DNA of 64,000 nucleotides, taken from the NCBI RefSeq assembly GCF_019218745.1, contig NZ_JAHUXA010000015.1, positions 30,031-94,030 of the forward strand, given 5' to 3'. Source of the stretch: Enterobacter sp. ENT03. Lineage in GTDB: Bacteria > Pseudomonadota > Gammaproteobacteria > Enterobacterales > Enterobacteriaceae. The notes beneath the pieces are model-generated. The model made no database searches. It was not told where the DNA came from and worked only from the letters and a program-made list of their open reading frames with translations. Position numbers and translations under genes: made by a program. Below are positions 49,322-58,370 of the stretch, in pieces; the stretch's first letter is position 1, and the number at the start of each line of letters is the position of its first letter.

Positions 49322-51919
49322 TTACACTGCGGTCTGGAAAATCACCGCGTCAGCTTTTTCCGTGTACTGACCCAGCTTGTCGAAGTTCAGATAGCGATAG
49401 GTATCCACCGCCGTCTTATCGACCTGAGCCATATAGGTCTGGTACTCCTCCGCCGTCGGCAGTTTGCCGAGCAGTGAAGAAACCGCCGCCAGCTCGGCGG
49501 ACGCCAGGAACACGTTAGCGCCATTACCCAGACGGTTCGGGAAGTTACGCGTTGACGTCGAGACTACCGTCGAGCCATCTGCCACACGCGCCTGGTTACC
49601 CATGCACAGTGAACAGCCCGGGATTTCCACGCGCGCACCGCTCTTACCAAACACGCTGTAGTAGCCCTCTTCGGTGAGCTGTGCGGCATCCATACGGGTT
49701 GGCGGCGCGACCCACAGACGGGTCGGCAGCTGGCCTTTATGGCTGTCCAGCAGCTTACCGGCAGCGCGGAAGTGACCGATGTTGGTCATGCACGAGCCGA
49801 TAAATACTTCGTCAATTTTCTCGCCGGCAACCTCAGACAACAGACGTGCATCATCCGGATCGTTCGGCGCACACAGAATTGGCTCTTTAATATCCGCCAG
49901 ATCGATGTCGATCACCGCCGCGTATTCTGCGTCAGCATCGGCTTCCAACAGTTGCGGATCTGCCAGCCATTTTTCCATGCCCTGAATACGACGCTCCAGC
50001 GTACGGCGGTCGCCGTAGCCTTCCGCAATCATCCACTTCAGCAGGACGATGTTAGAGGTCAGGTATTCGGTAATTGGCGCTTTATCGAGCTTGATAGTAC
50101 AGCCCGCCGCAGAACGTTCCGCTGACGCATCGGCCAGTTCAAACGCCTGCTCCACTTTCAGCTCCGGCAGACCTTCGATTTCCAGAATGCGACCAGAGAA
50201 GATGTTTTTCTTCCCTTTCTTCTCAACGGTCAGCAGACCCTGGCGGATGGCGTAAAGCGGAATAGCGTGCACCAGATCGCGCAGGGTGATGCCCGGCTGC
50301 ATTTTGCCTTTAAAGCGCACCAGCACCGATTCCGGCATATCCAGCGGCATCACGCCAGTCGCGGCGGCAAAGGCCACCAGACCGGAGCCCGCCGGGAAGG
50401 AGATACCAATCGGGAAACGGGTATGGGAATCACCGCCAGTACCCACGGTATCCGGCAGCAGCATACGGTTCAGCCATGAGTGGATGATGCCGTCGCCCGG
50501 ACGCAGCGAGACGCCGCCACGGTTCATAATAAAGTCTGGCAGCGTGTGGTGAGTGGTGACATCTACCGGCTTCGGATAGGCCGCGGTGTGGCAGAAGGAC
50601 TGCATTACCAGATCGGCAGAGAAGCCCAGACACGCCAGGTCTTTCAGTTCATCACGGGTCATCGGCCCGGTGGTGTCCTGCGAGCCAACCGAGGTCATTT
50701 TCGGTTCGCAGTATTCGCCAGGACGCACGCCCTTCACGCCGCAAGCGCGACCGACCATTTTCTGCGCCAGCGAGAAGCCCTTATCGCTCGCCGCAACCGG
50801 CTTAGCAATACGGAACACCTCACTGTGCGGCAGACCCAGCGCTTCACGCGCTTTGGTGGTCAGGCCACGACCGATAATCAGCGGAATTCGGCCACCGGCA
50901 CGCACTTCGTCGATCAGCACGTCAGTTTTCAGCTCAAAGGTCGCCAGCAGTTCGCCGGTTTCGTGGTTACGCACTTCGCCTTTGAATGGATAAACGTCGA
51001 TCACGTCGCCCATGTTCAGCGCGTTGACGTCCACTTCGATAGGCAGCGCACCCGCATCTTCCATGGTGTTGAAGAAGATCGGCGCGATTTTGCCACCCAG
51101 CACCAGACCACCGCCGCGTTTATTCGGCACGTGCGGAATGTCGTCGCCCATAAACCACAGTACGGAGTTGGTGGCGGATTTACGGGATGAACCGGTACCG
51201 ACCACATCACCCACGTAGGCCAGCGGGAAGCCTTTTTTGTTCAGTTCGTCGATCTGTTTGATCGGGCCAACGGCACCCGGCTGATCCGGCACAATGCCTT
51301 CACGGGCGTTTTTCAGCATCGCCAGCGCGTGCAGCGGGATGTCCGGACGTGACCAGGCATCCGGCGCCGGGGAGAGATCGTCGGTGTTGGTTTCGCCGGT
51401 CACTTTGAATACGGTGACGGTGATTTTTTCTGCCAGCGGCGGACGGCTCAGGAACCATTCAGCCTCGGCCCAGGAGTGCATTACCTGCTGCGCATAAGCG
51501 TTGCCTGCTTTCGCTTTCTCTTCCACATCATAGAAGTTGTCGAACATCAGCAGCGTGTGGGACAGCGCTTTGGCCGCAATTGGCGCCAGTTTGGCGTCGT
51601 CGAGGGCGTCAATCAGCGGATGGATGTTGTAACCACCCTGCATAGTGCCCAGCAGTTCAATGGCTTTTTCCGGGGTGACCAGCGGAGAAGTGGTTTCGCC
51701 TTTAGCGACGGCGGCAAGGAATCCGGCTTTAACGTAGGCGGCTTCATCAACGCCCGGCGGGACACGGTTGGCTAACAGATCTAACAGGAATTCTTCTTCA
51801 CCCGCTGGCGGGGTCTTCAGCAGCTCGACCAGCGCAGCCATTTGCGTGGCATCTAAGGGTTTTGGTGCAATCCCTTCAGCGGCACGTTCGGCTACGTGCT
51901 TACGGTATTCTTCTAGCAC
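49322..51919 (-). CDS. acnB: Aconitate hydratase B / 2-methylisocitrate dehydratase
   Basis: Protein of 865 residues from GTG 51919, exactly the E. coli length. It is the main TCA-cycle aconitase, and its apo form binds mRNAs when iron is low. GTG is chosen because GAGGAG lies 7 nt upstream and similarity begins [15 protein letters not shown]; an ATG nine codons further upstream lacks family support. In order: HEAT-like domain (1-160), swivel domain (about 165-370, with [12 protein letters not shown]), then catalytic domains with Fe-S cysteines in [11 protein letters not shown] near 710 and GCSLCMGNQ near 769 and 772. Confidence 0.97.
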   Translation of the reverse strand: MLEEYRKHVAERAAEGIAPKPLDATQMAALVELLKTPPAGEEEFLLDLLANRVPPGVDEAAYVKAGFLAAVAKGETTSPLVTPEKAIELLGTMQGGYNIHPLIDALDDAKLAPIAAKALSHTLLMFDNFYDVEEKAKAGNAYAQQVMHSWAEAEWFLSRPPLAEKITVTVFKVTGETNTDDLSPAPDAWSRPDIPLHALAMLKNAREGIVPDQPGAVGPIKQIDELNKKGFPLAYVGDVVGTGSSRKSATNSVLWFMGDDIPHVPNKRGGGLVLGGKIAPIFFNTMEDAGALPIEVDVNALNMGDVIDVYPFKGEVRNHETGELLATFELKTDVLIDEVRAGGRIPLIIGRGLTTKAREALGLPHSEVFRIAKPVAASDKGFSLAQKMVGRACGVKGVRPGEYCEPKMTSVGSQDTTGPMTRDELKDLACLGFSADLVMQSFCHTAAYPKPVDVTTHHTLPDFIMNRGGVSLRPGDGIIHSWLNRMLLPDTVGTGGDSHTRFPIGISFPAGSGLVAFAAATGVMPLDMPESVLVRFKGKMQPGITLRDLVHAIPLYAIRQGLLTVEKKGKKNIFSGRILEIEGLPELKVEQAFELADASAERSAAGCTIKLDKAPITEYLTSNIVLLKWMIAEGYGDRRTLERRIQGMEKWLADPQLLEADADAEYAAVIDIDLADIKEPILCAPNDPDDARLLSEVAGEKIDEVFIGSCMTNIGHFRAAGKLLDSHKGQLPTRLWVAPPTRMDAAQLTEEGYYSVFGKSGARVEIPGCSLCMGNQARVADGSTVVSTSTRNFPNRLGNGANVFLASAELAAVSSLLGKLPTAEEYQTYMAQVDKTAVDTYRYLNFDKLGQYTEKADAVIFQTAV

Positions 51920-52020
51920 GACGGTTCTCCTCGCTCTCATTGTCATAGTGCGGCCGGCAGTTTCTTCACGCTCCTGTGAGACAGCAGTTTGTAGGGTAAA
52001 AGCCCGGTACCGCGACGGGC

Positions 52021-52049
52021 AGCATAGCAGGATTTAAAGGGGGTGTTAA
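52021..52049 (-). promoter_or_regulatory. acnB promoter
   Basis: Minus-strand TTAACA (52044-52049), a 17-bp spacer and TGCTATGCT with -10 TATGCT (52021-52026), giving a leader of about 95 nt. The rest of the 435-bp acnB/DUF3300 gap (51920-52354) shows a TTTGTAAACAG AT-rich stretch and no convincing gene. Confidence 0.6.
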
Positions 52050-52354
52050 TCTGTTTACAAAAAAGCAACATTAAAAATTAGCTGAATCGTTACGGGCGAT
52101 ACACCTGTCTTTGCCAGGGCTTATCCGGCAGTTAAAAATCTCTTTTTAGGTCCCGCTGCTGACGGCACGAATACGCTTATCCATACTTTTGCAATGTTTA
52201 CTAACACTCTTCTTGTCCGGTTATGGACGGGACGCAGCGCGATGCCTGTTTTAATCAAAAAATAAACAATCAGCGCTTTATACTCGCCGACATTTTCCGC
52301 CATCTGGCTTGTGTCTTAATCGCGTGTGTCCCTGTGGATACCGGGAGAACCTCC

Positions 52355-53902
52355 ATGACGTTGCCCTTTAAACCTCAGATCCTGATGCTGCTATGTAGCG
52401 CCGGGTTACTGGCCGCCTCGGGCGTGCTGTATGTCAAAAGCAGAACGCCCGACGTGCCCCCGGCGCCTGCGGTGGCGCAACCTGCGCCGCAGCCCGCGCC
52501 ACAAACTACGCCGCCATCAACCCCACCTGTTACCACACCGACCTTTACCACGGCGCAAATCGATCAGTGGGTGGCTCCGGTCGCGCTTTACCCGGATGCG
52601 CTGCTATCTCAGGTACTGATGGCCGCCACCTATCCGGCGAACGTGGTGCAGGCGGTACAGTGGTCGCAGGATAACCCTACGCTTGAGGGCGATGCGGCGA
52701 TCCAGGCGGTGATTAATCAGCCGTGGGATCCGAGCGTCAGATCGCTGGTGGCCTTTCCGTCGCTGATGGCGCTGATGGGTGAAAACCCGCAGTGGGTGCA
52801 AAACCTTGGCGATGCGTTTCTGGCGCAGCCAAAAGAGGTGATGGACTCGGTACAAAAGTTGCGCGCGCTGGCACAGCAGACGGGAGCACTCACCTCCACG
52901 CCCCAGCAAAAAGTCACTACCGTGCCGGCGAAGAGCAGTGCGGCCCCCGCCGTTTCCGGCAACACCACCGTGGTCAGCACACCAGAACCCACGGTGATCA
53001 AAATTGAATCTGCCGATCCGCAGGTGGTGTATGTCCCCAGCTATAACCCGAGCGTGGTGTACGGCAGCTGGCCGACGCCCGCGTATCCGCCGGTTTATCT
53101 GCCGCCGCCTCCCGGTCAGCAATTCACCAACAGCCTGGTGCGGGGTTTCGGGTTTAGCCTCGGCATTGCCACCACCTACGCGCTGTTCAGCAACATAGAC
53201 TGGGATGATGATGACGATCACTACCACCGTGGCTACGCCCATAACGGCGATAACATTAATATCGACGTTAATAACTTCAATCGCATCTCCGGCGGCAGGC
53301 TGGCCACCAATAAGGACCATGTGGTATGGCAGCATAATCCGGCCTTTCGCAATAATCTGCCCTCTCGCGATCTGCAGCGTCAGTCAGCATCAGCACAGTT
53401 AAACCAGATCGCCCGGCGCAATAATTATCGCGGTTACGATACGCCAGCAGCCACCGCCCGGCGGGACGCGGCTCACGCGCAGTTTGCCCGTTCGACGACC
53501 CCGGAACGCCAGGCACAGCGCGATGCAGCGAAAACGCAGTTCAGCCATTCGATCTCGCAACAAAACCGTGAAGCGATAAAAGCCCGCCGTGATAATCCCA
53601 CGCCGCAACAGCAACAGCGGCGCGAGGCCATTAAAGCGCGGCATGACAATCCCACGCCGCAACAGCAACAGCAACAGCAGCGCGAGGCTATTAGAGCGCG
53701 GCATGACAATCCAGTGTCACAGCAGCAGAGGGAGGCGCGGCAACAGCGTCGCGCCACGGCGTTAAGTGGCAATGACAGCCGTTCACCGTCATGGCAGGCA
53801 CAGCGTCAGCGTGGCGAGCAGAGCCGCCAGCGTTTGAGCAGCCAACAGCGCAATACGCTACGTGAACACGCGGCCGATCGCCGTGAACTCCATCGTCACT
53901 AA
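52355..53902 (+). CDS. yacH: DUF3300 envelope protein (YacH-like)
   Basis: Protein of 515 residues (E. coli YacH is longer, about 617). The ATG at 52355 has GGGAG upstream. Residues 8-27 form a signal anchor (ILMLLCSAGLLAASGVLYV). A Pro/Ala/Thr-rich stretch spans 32-64. The DUF3300 core, about 67-280, contains WVAPVALYPDALLSQVLMAA and VVYVPSYNPSVVYGSWPTP. An acidic-His patch WDDDDDHYHRGY lies at 283-294. The tail (about 340-515) is rich in Gln, Arg and His and holds three repeats. It is probably attached to the inner membrane and exposed to the periplasm. Function is unknown. DUF2950 follows 13 bp later. Confidence 0.88.
   Translation: MTLPFKPQILMLLCSAGLLAASGVLYVKSRTPDVPPAPAVAQPAPQPAPQTTPPSTPPVTTPTFTTAQIDQWVAPVALYPDALLSQVLMAATYPANVVQAVQWSQDNPTLEGDAAIQAVINQPWDPSVRSLVAFPSLMALMGENPQWVQNLGDAFLAQPKEVMDSVQKLRALAQQTGALTSTPQQKVTTVPAKSSAAPAVSGNTTVVSTPEPTVIKIESADPQVVYVPSYNPSVVYGSWPTPAYPPVYLPPPPGQQFTNSLVRGFGFSLGIATTYALFSNIDWDDDDDHYHRGYAHNGDNINIDVNNFNRISGGRLATNKDHVVWQHNPAFRNNLPSRDLQRQSASAQLNQIARRNNYRGYDTPAATARRDAAHAQFARSTTPERQAQRDAAKTQFSHSISQQNREAIKARRDNPTPQQQQRREAIKARHDNPTPQQQQQQQREAIRARHDNPVSQQQREARQQRRATALSGNDSRSPSWQAQRQRGEQSRQRLSSQQRNTLREHAADRRELHRH
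53567..53737 (+). repeat. Coding tandem repeats in the DUF3300 tail
   Basis: Protein residues 405-461 hold three copies of a unit of about 16-20 residues: REAIKARRDNPTPQQQQR, REAIKARHDNPTPQQQQQQQ and REAIRARHDNPVSQQQ, then a degenerate REARQQRR. The CAG/CAA runs vary in length between units, so the tract should be prone to slippage. Confidence 0.85.
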
Positions 53903-53915
53903 TCAGGCAGGGATC

Positions 53916-54722
53916 ATGAAATTTCAGAAGATTATTGCAGGGCTATTACTGCTACTGCCGATAGCAGGTCAGGCGCAGCAGGTATTCAGCACGCCAGAGC
54001 AGGCCGCCAGCACCTTAGTCAGCGCGATTAAGGATCAGAATGAGAGCGTAATGGCCCAGTTGCTGGGGGATGACTGGCGTCAGCTTCTGCCGCCGGACGG
54101 CGCCGATCCGCAAGCGGTGGCGCGGTTTCTCCGCGACTGGGAGGTCAGCCATCAGATTGACGAGCAAAACGGCGTGGCGCACCTGAGCGTCGGCCTCAGC
54201 CAGTGGCAGCTTCCCCTACCGATGGTGAAAACGACCGCAGGCTGGCAATTTGATACGACGCGCGCCGTGGATGAGATCCTGACCCGCACGATCGGACGCA
54301 ACGAGCTGTCAGCTATGATTGCGCTGCAGGCCTATGCGGATGCGCAGCATGATTACTTCACCCTCAACCATCATTACGCGCAGAAGATCATCAGCAGCGA
54401 GGGCAAAAAAGATGGCCTGTACTGGCCAGTATCACCGGGCGAAGCCCCGAGTCCACTCGGTCCGGCGTTCAGCCCCACCGTTCCTGGCGAAGGGTATCAC
54501 GGCTATCGTTTTCGGCTGTTAACCAGCAAAACACAAAGTAGCGATACTCCCGCGGCCCTGCTGGCCTGGCCGCTGGAATACGGCAAAACCGGCGTCGCAA
54601 CCTTTGTGATGGATGGCGAGGATCGGATGTATCAGCAGGATTTCGGCGCGCAGACAGCACAGCAGATAGAAGGCATTACGCAGTTTACGCCGGACGAGAA
54701 GTGGCAGCCGGTGCAGCCCTGA
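53916..54722 (+). CDS. DUF2950 secreted protein
   Basis: Protein of 268 residues from ATG 53916 (MKFQKIIAGLLLLLPIAGQA) with a Sec signal peptide cleaved near residue 20 before QQVFSTPEQAASTLV. The body has DUF2950-like segments: YADAQHDYFTLNHHYAQKI near 150-168 and, near 200, a Pro-rich stretch around GYHGYRFRLLTSKT. No catalytic motif is evident. It is 13 bp behind the DUF3300 gene with the ribosome binding site GCAGGG in the gap, so they form an operon. The pairing of these domains is known in other proteobacteria, but the function is unknown. Confidence 0.85.
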   Translation: MKFQKIIAGLLLLLPIAGQAQQVFSTPEQAASTLVSAIKDQNESVMAQLLGDDWRQLLPPDGADPQAVARFLRDWEVSHQIDEQNGVAHLSVGLSQWQLPLPMVKTTAGWQFDTTRAVDEILTRTIGRNELSAMIALQAYADAQHDYFTLNHHYAQKIISSEGKKDGLYWPVSPGEAPSPLGPAFSPTVPGEGYHGYRFRLLTSKTQSSDTPAALLAWPLEYGKTGVATFVMDGEDRMYQQDFGAQTAQQIEGITQFTPDEKWQPVQP

Positions 54723-54740
54723 GGGTAAAACGCAGGCATA

Positions 54741-54768
54741 AAAAAAGCGGCTTTTCAGCCGCATTTTT
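54741..54768. terminator. Bidirectional terminator between DUF2950 and lpd
   Basis: AAAAAAGCGGCT, loop TTTC, AGCCGCATTTTT: GCGGCT/AGCCGC stem with an A-run on one side and a T-run on the other. It serves the DUF2950 transcript and, with the stronger T-run, the lpd transcript on the minus strand. Confidence 0.85.
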
Positions 54769-54780
54769 GTCACCCGTTTG

Positions 54781-54820
54781 TTTGTAGGCCGGGTAGGCAT
54801 AGCCGCCACCCGGCATTACA
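54781..54820. repeat. REP unit between DUF2950 gene and lpd
   Basis: TTTGTAGGCCGGGTAGGCAT then AGCCGCCACCCGGCAT is a single REP palindrome between the bidirectional terminator and the lpd stop. Confidence 0.75.
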
Positions 54821-54831
54821 GACTCAGATGC

Positions 54832-56256
54832 TTATTTCTTTTTCGCTTTCGGGTTCGGCAGGTCGGTAATGCTACCTTCGAACACTTCAGCAGCCAGGCC
54901 CACGGACTCATGCAGAGTCGGGTGCGCATGGATAGTCAGCGCCAGATCTTCCGCGTCACAGCCCATTTCGATAGCCAGACCGATTTCACCCAACAGCTCG
55001 CCGCCGTTAGTACCGACAATGGCACCACCAATCACACGGTGAGTTTCTTTGTCGAAAATCAGTTTGGTCATACCGTCTGCGCAGTCGGAGGCGATAGCAC
55101 GGCCAGAAGCAGCCCACGGGAAGGTGGCCGTCTCAAAGCTGATGCCTTTTTCTTTCGCTTCTTTCTCGGTCAGACCCACCCAGGCAACTTCCGGCTCGGT
55201 GTACGCGATTGATGGAATGACTTTCGGATCGAAGTAGTGCTTCATGCCGGCGATAACTTCAGCGGCAACGTGACCTTCGTGAACACCTTTGTGCGCCAGC
55301 ATCGGCTGACCGACGATGTCGCCGATAGCGAAGATGTGCGGCACATTGGTACGCAGCTGTTTGTCGACACGGATAAAGCCACGGTCGTCCACTTCAACGC
55401 CAGCAGCGCCTGCATCGAGGTTTTTACCGTTCGGCACACGGCCAATCGCCACCAGCACGGCGTCGTAACGCTGCGCTTCAGCAGGGGCTTTTTTGCCTTC
55501 CATGGAAACGTAGATACCGTCTTCTTTTGCTTCAACGGCGGTAACTTTGGTTTCCAGCATCAGGTTGAATTTCTTGCTGATGCGTTTGGTGAAGACTTTA
55601 ACGATGTCTTTGTCAGCCGCCGGGATCACCTGGTCGAACATTTCAACCACGTCGATCTCTGAACCCAGCGCATGGTATACGGTCGCCATTTCCAGACCGA
55701 TGATACCGCCACCCATAACCAGCAGGCGCTTAGGTACTTCTTTCAGCTCCAGGGCGTCGGTGGAATCCCACACGCGCGGATCTTCATGCGGAATGAACGG
55801 CAGTTCGATCGGACGGGAACCCGCCGCGATGATAGCGTTGTCGAAGTTAATCACGGTTTTGCCGTTTTCGCCGTCAACTTCCAGGGTGTTAGCCCCGGTA
55901 AATTTACCCAGACCGTTAACCACTTTCACTTTACGGCCTTTCGCCATACCGGCCAGACCGCCAGTCAGTTGGGTGATAACTTTTTCTTTCCAGGTACGAA
56001 TCTTGTCAATATCGGTTTTCGGTTCGCCGAAGACGATACCGTGCTCGGCCAGCGCTTTGGCTTCTTCGATAACTTTAGCAACGTGCAACAGCGCTTTAGA
56101 AGGGATACAGCCGACGTTCAGACAAACACCGCCGAGGGTGTTGTAACGTTCAACAATGACGGTTTCCAGACCTAAATCAGCGCAACGGAAGGCAGCAGAG
56201 TAACCTGCCGGGCCTGCCCCAAGTACCACGACCTGAGTTTTGATTTCAGTACTCAT
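54832..56256 (-). CDS. lpd: Dihydrolipoamide dehydrogenase (E3)
   Basis: Protein of 474 residues, E. coli length. It reoxidises dihydrolipoyl groups of the pyruvate and 2-oxoglutarate dehydrogenase and glycine cleavage complexes, making NADH. The FAD loop is VVLGAGPAGYSAA at 10-22, the redox disulfide Cys45/Cys50 is in GGVCLNVGCIPSKAL, and the active-site His is in IHAHPTLHESV near 444. Two tandem ATG codons exist; the second (56256) is preferred because GAGG lies 5 nt before it. It has its own promoter but also receives transcripts from aceEF. Confidence 0.97.
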   Translation of the reverse strand: MSTEIKTQVVVLGAGPAGYSAAFRCADLGLETVIVERYNTLGGVCLNVGCIPSKALLHVAKVIEEAKALAEHGIVFGEPKTDIDKIRTWKEKVITQLTGGLAGMAKGRKVKVVNGLGKFTGANTLEVDGENGKTVINFDNAIIAAGSRPIELPFIPHEDPRVWDSTDALELKEVPKRLLVMGGGIIGLEMATVYHALGSEIDVVEMFDQVIPAADKDIVKVFTKRISKKFNLMLETKVTAVEAKEDGIYVSMEGKKAPAEAQRYDAVLVAIGRVPNGKNLDAGAAGVEVDDRGFIRVDKQLRTNVPHIFAIGDIVGQPMLAHKGVHEGHVAAEVIAGMKHYFDPKVIPSIAYTEPEVAWVGLTEKEAKEKGISFETATFPWAASGRAIASDCADGMTKLIFDKETHRVIGGAIVGTNGGELLGEIGLAIEMGCDAEDLALTIHAHPTLHESVGLAAEVFEGSITDLPNPKAKKK

Positions 56257-56330
56257 CATGACCTCTTATTGATTTCCGGCAGTCCAGGGGACGTATCGCC
56301 CTTCATCGCCGGGACGTTCTATCCGCCCGC

Positions 56331-56355
56331 ATAGTACAAAATTGTTAACAATTTT
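56331..56355 (-). promoter_or_regulatory. lpd promoter region with perfect palindrome
   Basis: AAAATTGTTAACAATTTT (56338-56355) is an 18-bp perfect palindrome, next to a -10 TACTAT (56331-56336) on the minus strand. The same GTTAAC-type palindrome occurs at the E. coli lpd promoter, where ArcA represses. GTTAA elements fit ArcA binding. Confidence 0.65.
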
Positions 56356-56422
56356 GAAACAACAAACGGCAAACGATTTGTCCTTTGTCCTAATAACCTC
56401 AACAACATAATGAGATTACCAG

Positions 56423-56449
56423 AAAAAAGCCGACCGTCAGGCCGGCTTT
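56423..56449 (-). terminator. Terminator between aceF and lpd
   Basis: On the minus strand AAAGCCGGCC, loop TGAC, GGTCGGCTTT (one G-U pair) with six T overlapping the end of the stem, 5 nt past the aceF stop. In E. coli transcripts partly read through here into lpd. Confidence 0.8.
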
Positions 56450-56454
56450 CTTAT

Positions 56455-58356
56455 TTACATCACCAGACGGCGAATGTCAGACAGCATGTTATTGATGATG
56501 GTGATGAAACGCGCACCATCAGCACCGTCGATCACGCGGTGGTCGAAGGACAGAGAGATCGGCATCATCAGACGCGGCACGAACTCTTTACCATTCCAGA
56601 CCGGCTCCATCGCGGATTTGGACACACCGAGGATAGCCACTTCCGGCGCGTTAACGATTGGCGCGAAGTGCGTGGTACCCAGGCCACCAATACTGGAGAT
56701 GGTGAAGCAACCGCCCTGCATTTCGCCCGCCGTCAGCTTACCGTCACGTGCTTTTTTGGAGATCACGGTCAGTTCGCGGGACAGCTCGGTGATGCTCTTC
56801 TTGTTCACGTCTTTGAACACCGGAACCACCAGGCCATTCGGGGTATCAACAGCCACACCGATGTTGATGTATTTCTTCAGCGTCAGACGCTGTGCATCTT
56901 CAGACAGGGAGCTGTTGAAGCGAGGCATCTGCTCAAGGGCCGCCGCAACGGCTTTCATGATGAAGACAACCGGGGTGAATTTCACATCCAGTTTGCGCTT
57001 CTCAGCTTCAGCGTTCTGCTGCTTACGGAACGCTTCCAGGTCAGTGATGTCGGTTTTGTCGAAGTGCGTAACGTGCGGGATCATCACCCAGTTACGGCTC
57101 AGGTTAGCACCCGAGATTTTCTGGATACGGCCCAGTTCAACTTCTTCCACTTCACCGAACTTGCTGAAGTCCACTTTCGGCCATGGCAGCATGCCAGGCA
57201 GACCGCCACCGGTGGCAGCAGCAGGTGCCGCTTCAGCGCGTTTCACGGCGTCTTTCACGTAAGCCTGAACGTCTTCGCGCAGGATACGGCCTTTACGACC
57301 TGTGCCCTTCACTTTCGCGAGGTTCACGCCGAATTCGCGCGCCAGGCGGCGGATCAGCGGTGTTGCGTGGACGTAAGCGTCGTTTTCAGCAAACTCAGAT
57401 TTGCCGTCGGCTTTCGCCGGTGCAGTGGCTGCCGGAGCTTTCGCCGCCGGTGCTGGTGCTGCTTCCTGTTTGGCCGCCGCCGGAGCCGCAGCAGGGGCTG
57501 CGCCTTCCACTTCGAAGACCATGATCAGGGAGCCGGTAGACACTTTGTCGCCGGTGCTGATTTTGATCTCTTTCACGGTGCCCGCGAACGGTGCCGGGAC
57601 TTCCATGGACGCTTTGTCGCCTTCCACGGTGATCAGTGACTGCTCAGCGGCAACTTTGTCGCCTACTTTCACCATCACTTCGGTCACTTCAACTTCGTCA
57701 CCGCCGATGTCCGGAACGTTTACGTCTTTCGCGCCCGCCGCTGCTGCCGGAGCAGAAGCCGCTTCTTCTTTAACCTGCGGTTTCGCGTCGCTGGCCGCTG
57801 GTGCGCCGCCTTCAACGTCGAAGACCATAATCAGGGAGCCGGTGGACACTTTGTCGCCGGTGCTGATTTTGATTTCTTTCACGGTACCCGCGAACGGTGC
57901 CGGGACTTCCATAGAGGCTTTGTCGCCTTCTACGGTGATCAGCGACTGCTCAGCAGCCACTTTGTCGCCGACTTTAACCATGATCTCGGTGACTTCAACT
58001 TCGTCGCCGCCAATATCCGGTACGTTTACGTCTTTAGCCGCGGCGGCTGCCGGCGCAGATGCTGCTGCCGGTGCTGCTTCTTTCTTCTCTTCTGCTTTCG
58101 CAGGTGCTGCATCAGCAGCACCGTCAGCGGAATCGAAAATCATGATCAGTTTGCCAGTCTCGGTTTTGTCGCCAACAGAGACTTTGATCTCTTTAACAAC
58201 GCCAGCCTGAGGTGACGGGACTTCCATAGAAGCTTTGTCGCCTTCTACGGTGATCAGCGACTGTTCAGCGGAAACGGTGTCGCCCACTTTGACCAGGATC
58301 TCGGTGATTTCAACTTCATCAGCCCCGATGTCCGGTACATTGATTTCGATAGCCAT
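56455..58356 (-). CDS. aceF: Pyruvate dehydrogenase E2, dihydrolipoamide acetyltransferase
   Basis: Protein of 633 residues (E. coli 630). It forms the 24-subunit core of the pyruvate dehydrogenase complex and moves acetyl to CoA. Three lipoyl domains carry EGDKASMEV with lipoylated Lys41, Lys146 and Lys248, separated by Ala/Pro-rich linkers. The peripheral subunit-binding domain lies near 325-360 ([21 protein letters not shown]). The catalytic domain ends with [12 protein letters not shown] (His and Asp) near 600-612. It starts 14 bp after aceE. Domains 2 and 3 are nearly identical. Confidence 0.98.
   Translation of the reverse strand: MAIEINVPDIGADEVEITEILVKVGDTVSAEQSLITVEGDKASMEVPSPQAGVVKEIKVSVGDKTETGKLIMIFDSADGAADAAPAKAEEKKEAAPAAASAPAAAAAKDVNVPDIGGDEVEVTEIMVKVGDKVAAEQSLITVEGDKASMEVPAPFAGTVKEIKISTGDKVSTGSLIMVFDVEGGAPAASDAKPQVKEEAASAPAAAAGAKDVNVPDIGGDEVEVTEVMVKVGDKVAAEQSLITVEGDKASMEVPAPFAGTVKEIKISTGDKVSTGSLIMVFEVEGAAPAAAPAAAKQEAAPAPAAKAPAATAPAKADGKSEFAENDAYVHATPLIRRLAREFGVNLAKVKGTGRKGRILREDVQAYVKDAVKRAEAAPAAATGGGLPGMLPWPKVDFSKFGEVEEVELGRIQKISGANLSRNWVMIPHVTHFDKTDITDLEAFRKQQNAEAEKRKLDVKFTPVVFIMKAVAAALEQMPRFNSSLSEDAQRLTLKKYINIGVAVDTPNGLVVPVFKDVNKKSITELSRELTVISKKARDGKLTAGEMQGGCFTISSIGGLGTTHFAPIVNAPEVAILGVSKSAMEPVWNGKEFVPRLMMPISLSFDHRVIDGADGARFITIINNMLSDIRRLVM
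57496..58035 (-). repeat. Near-identical lipoyl domains 2 and 3 inside aceF
   Basis: Protein residues about 108-184 and 209-287 differ in only about three positions (such as TEI/TEV, VFD/VFE, GGA/GAA). The DNA is also highly similar, while domain 1 is clearly more divergent. Confidence 0.85.
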
Positions 58357-58370
58357 TCTTCTTTTACCTC

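Noticed and set aside
52121..52303. 60-codon minus-strand frame between acnB and the DUF3300 gene
   Set aside because: No ribosome binding site or similarity, and it runs into the DUF3300 leader region.
52223..52354. Upstream extension of the DUF3300 gene
   Set aside because: The extra 44 residues lack family similarity, and the ATG at 52355 has both a good ribosome binding site and a signal anchor directly after it.
56410..57639. A 409-codon frame antisense to aceF
   Set aside because: Produced by the repetitive Ala/Pro/Lys codons of the lipoyl domains read backwards; composition is not protein-like.
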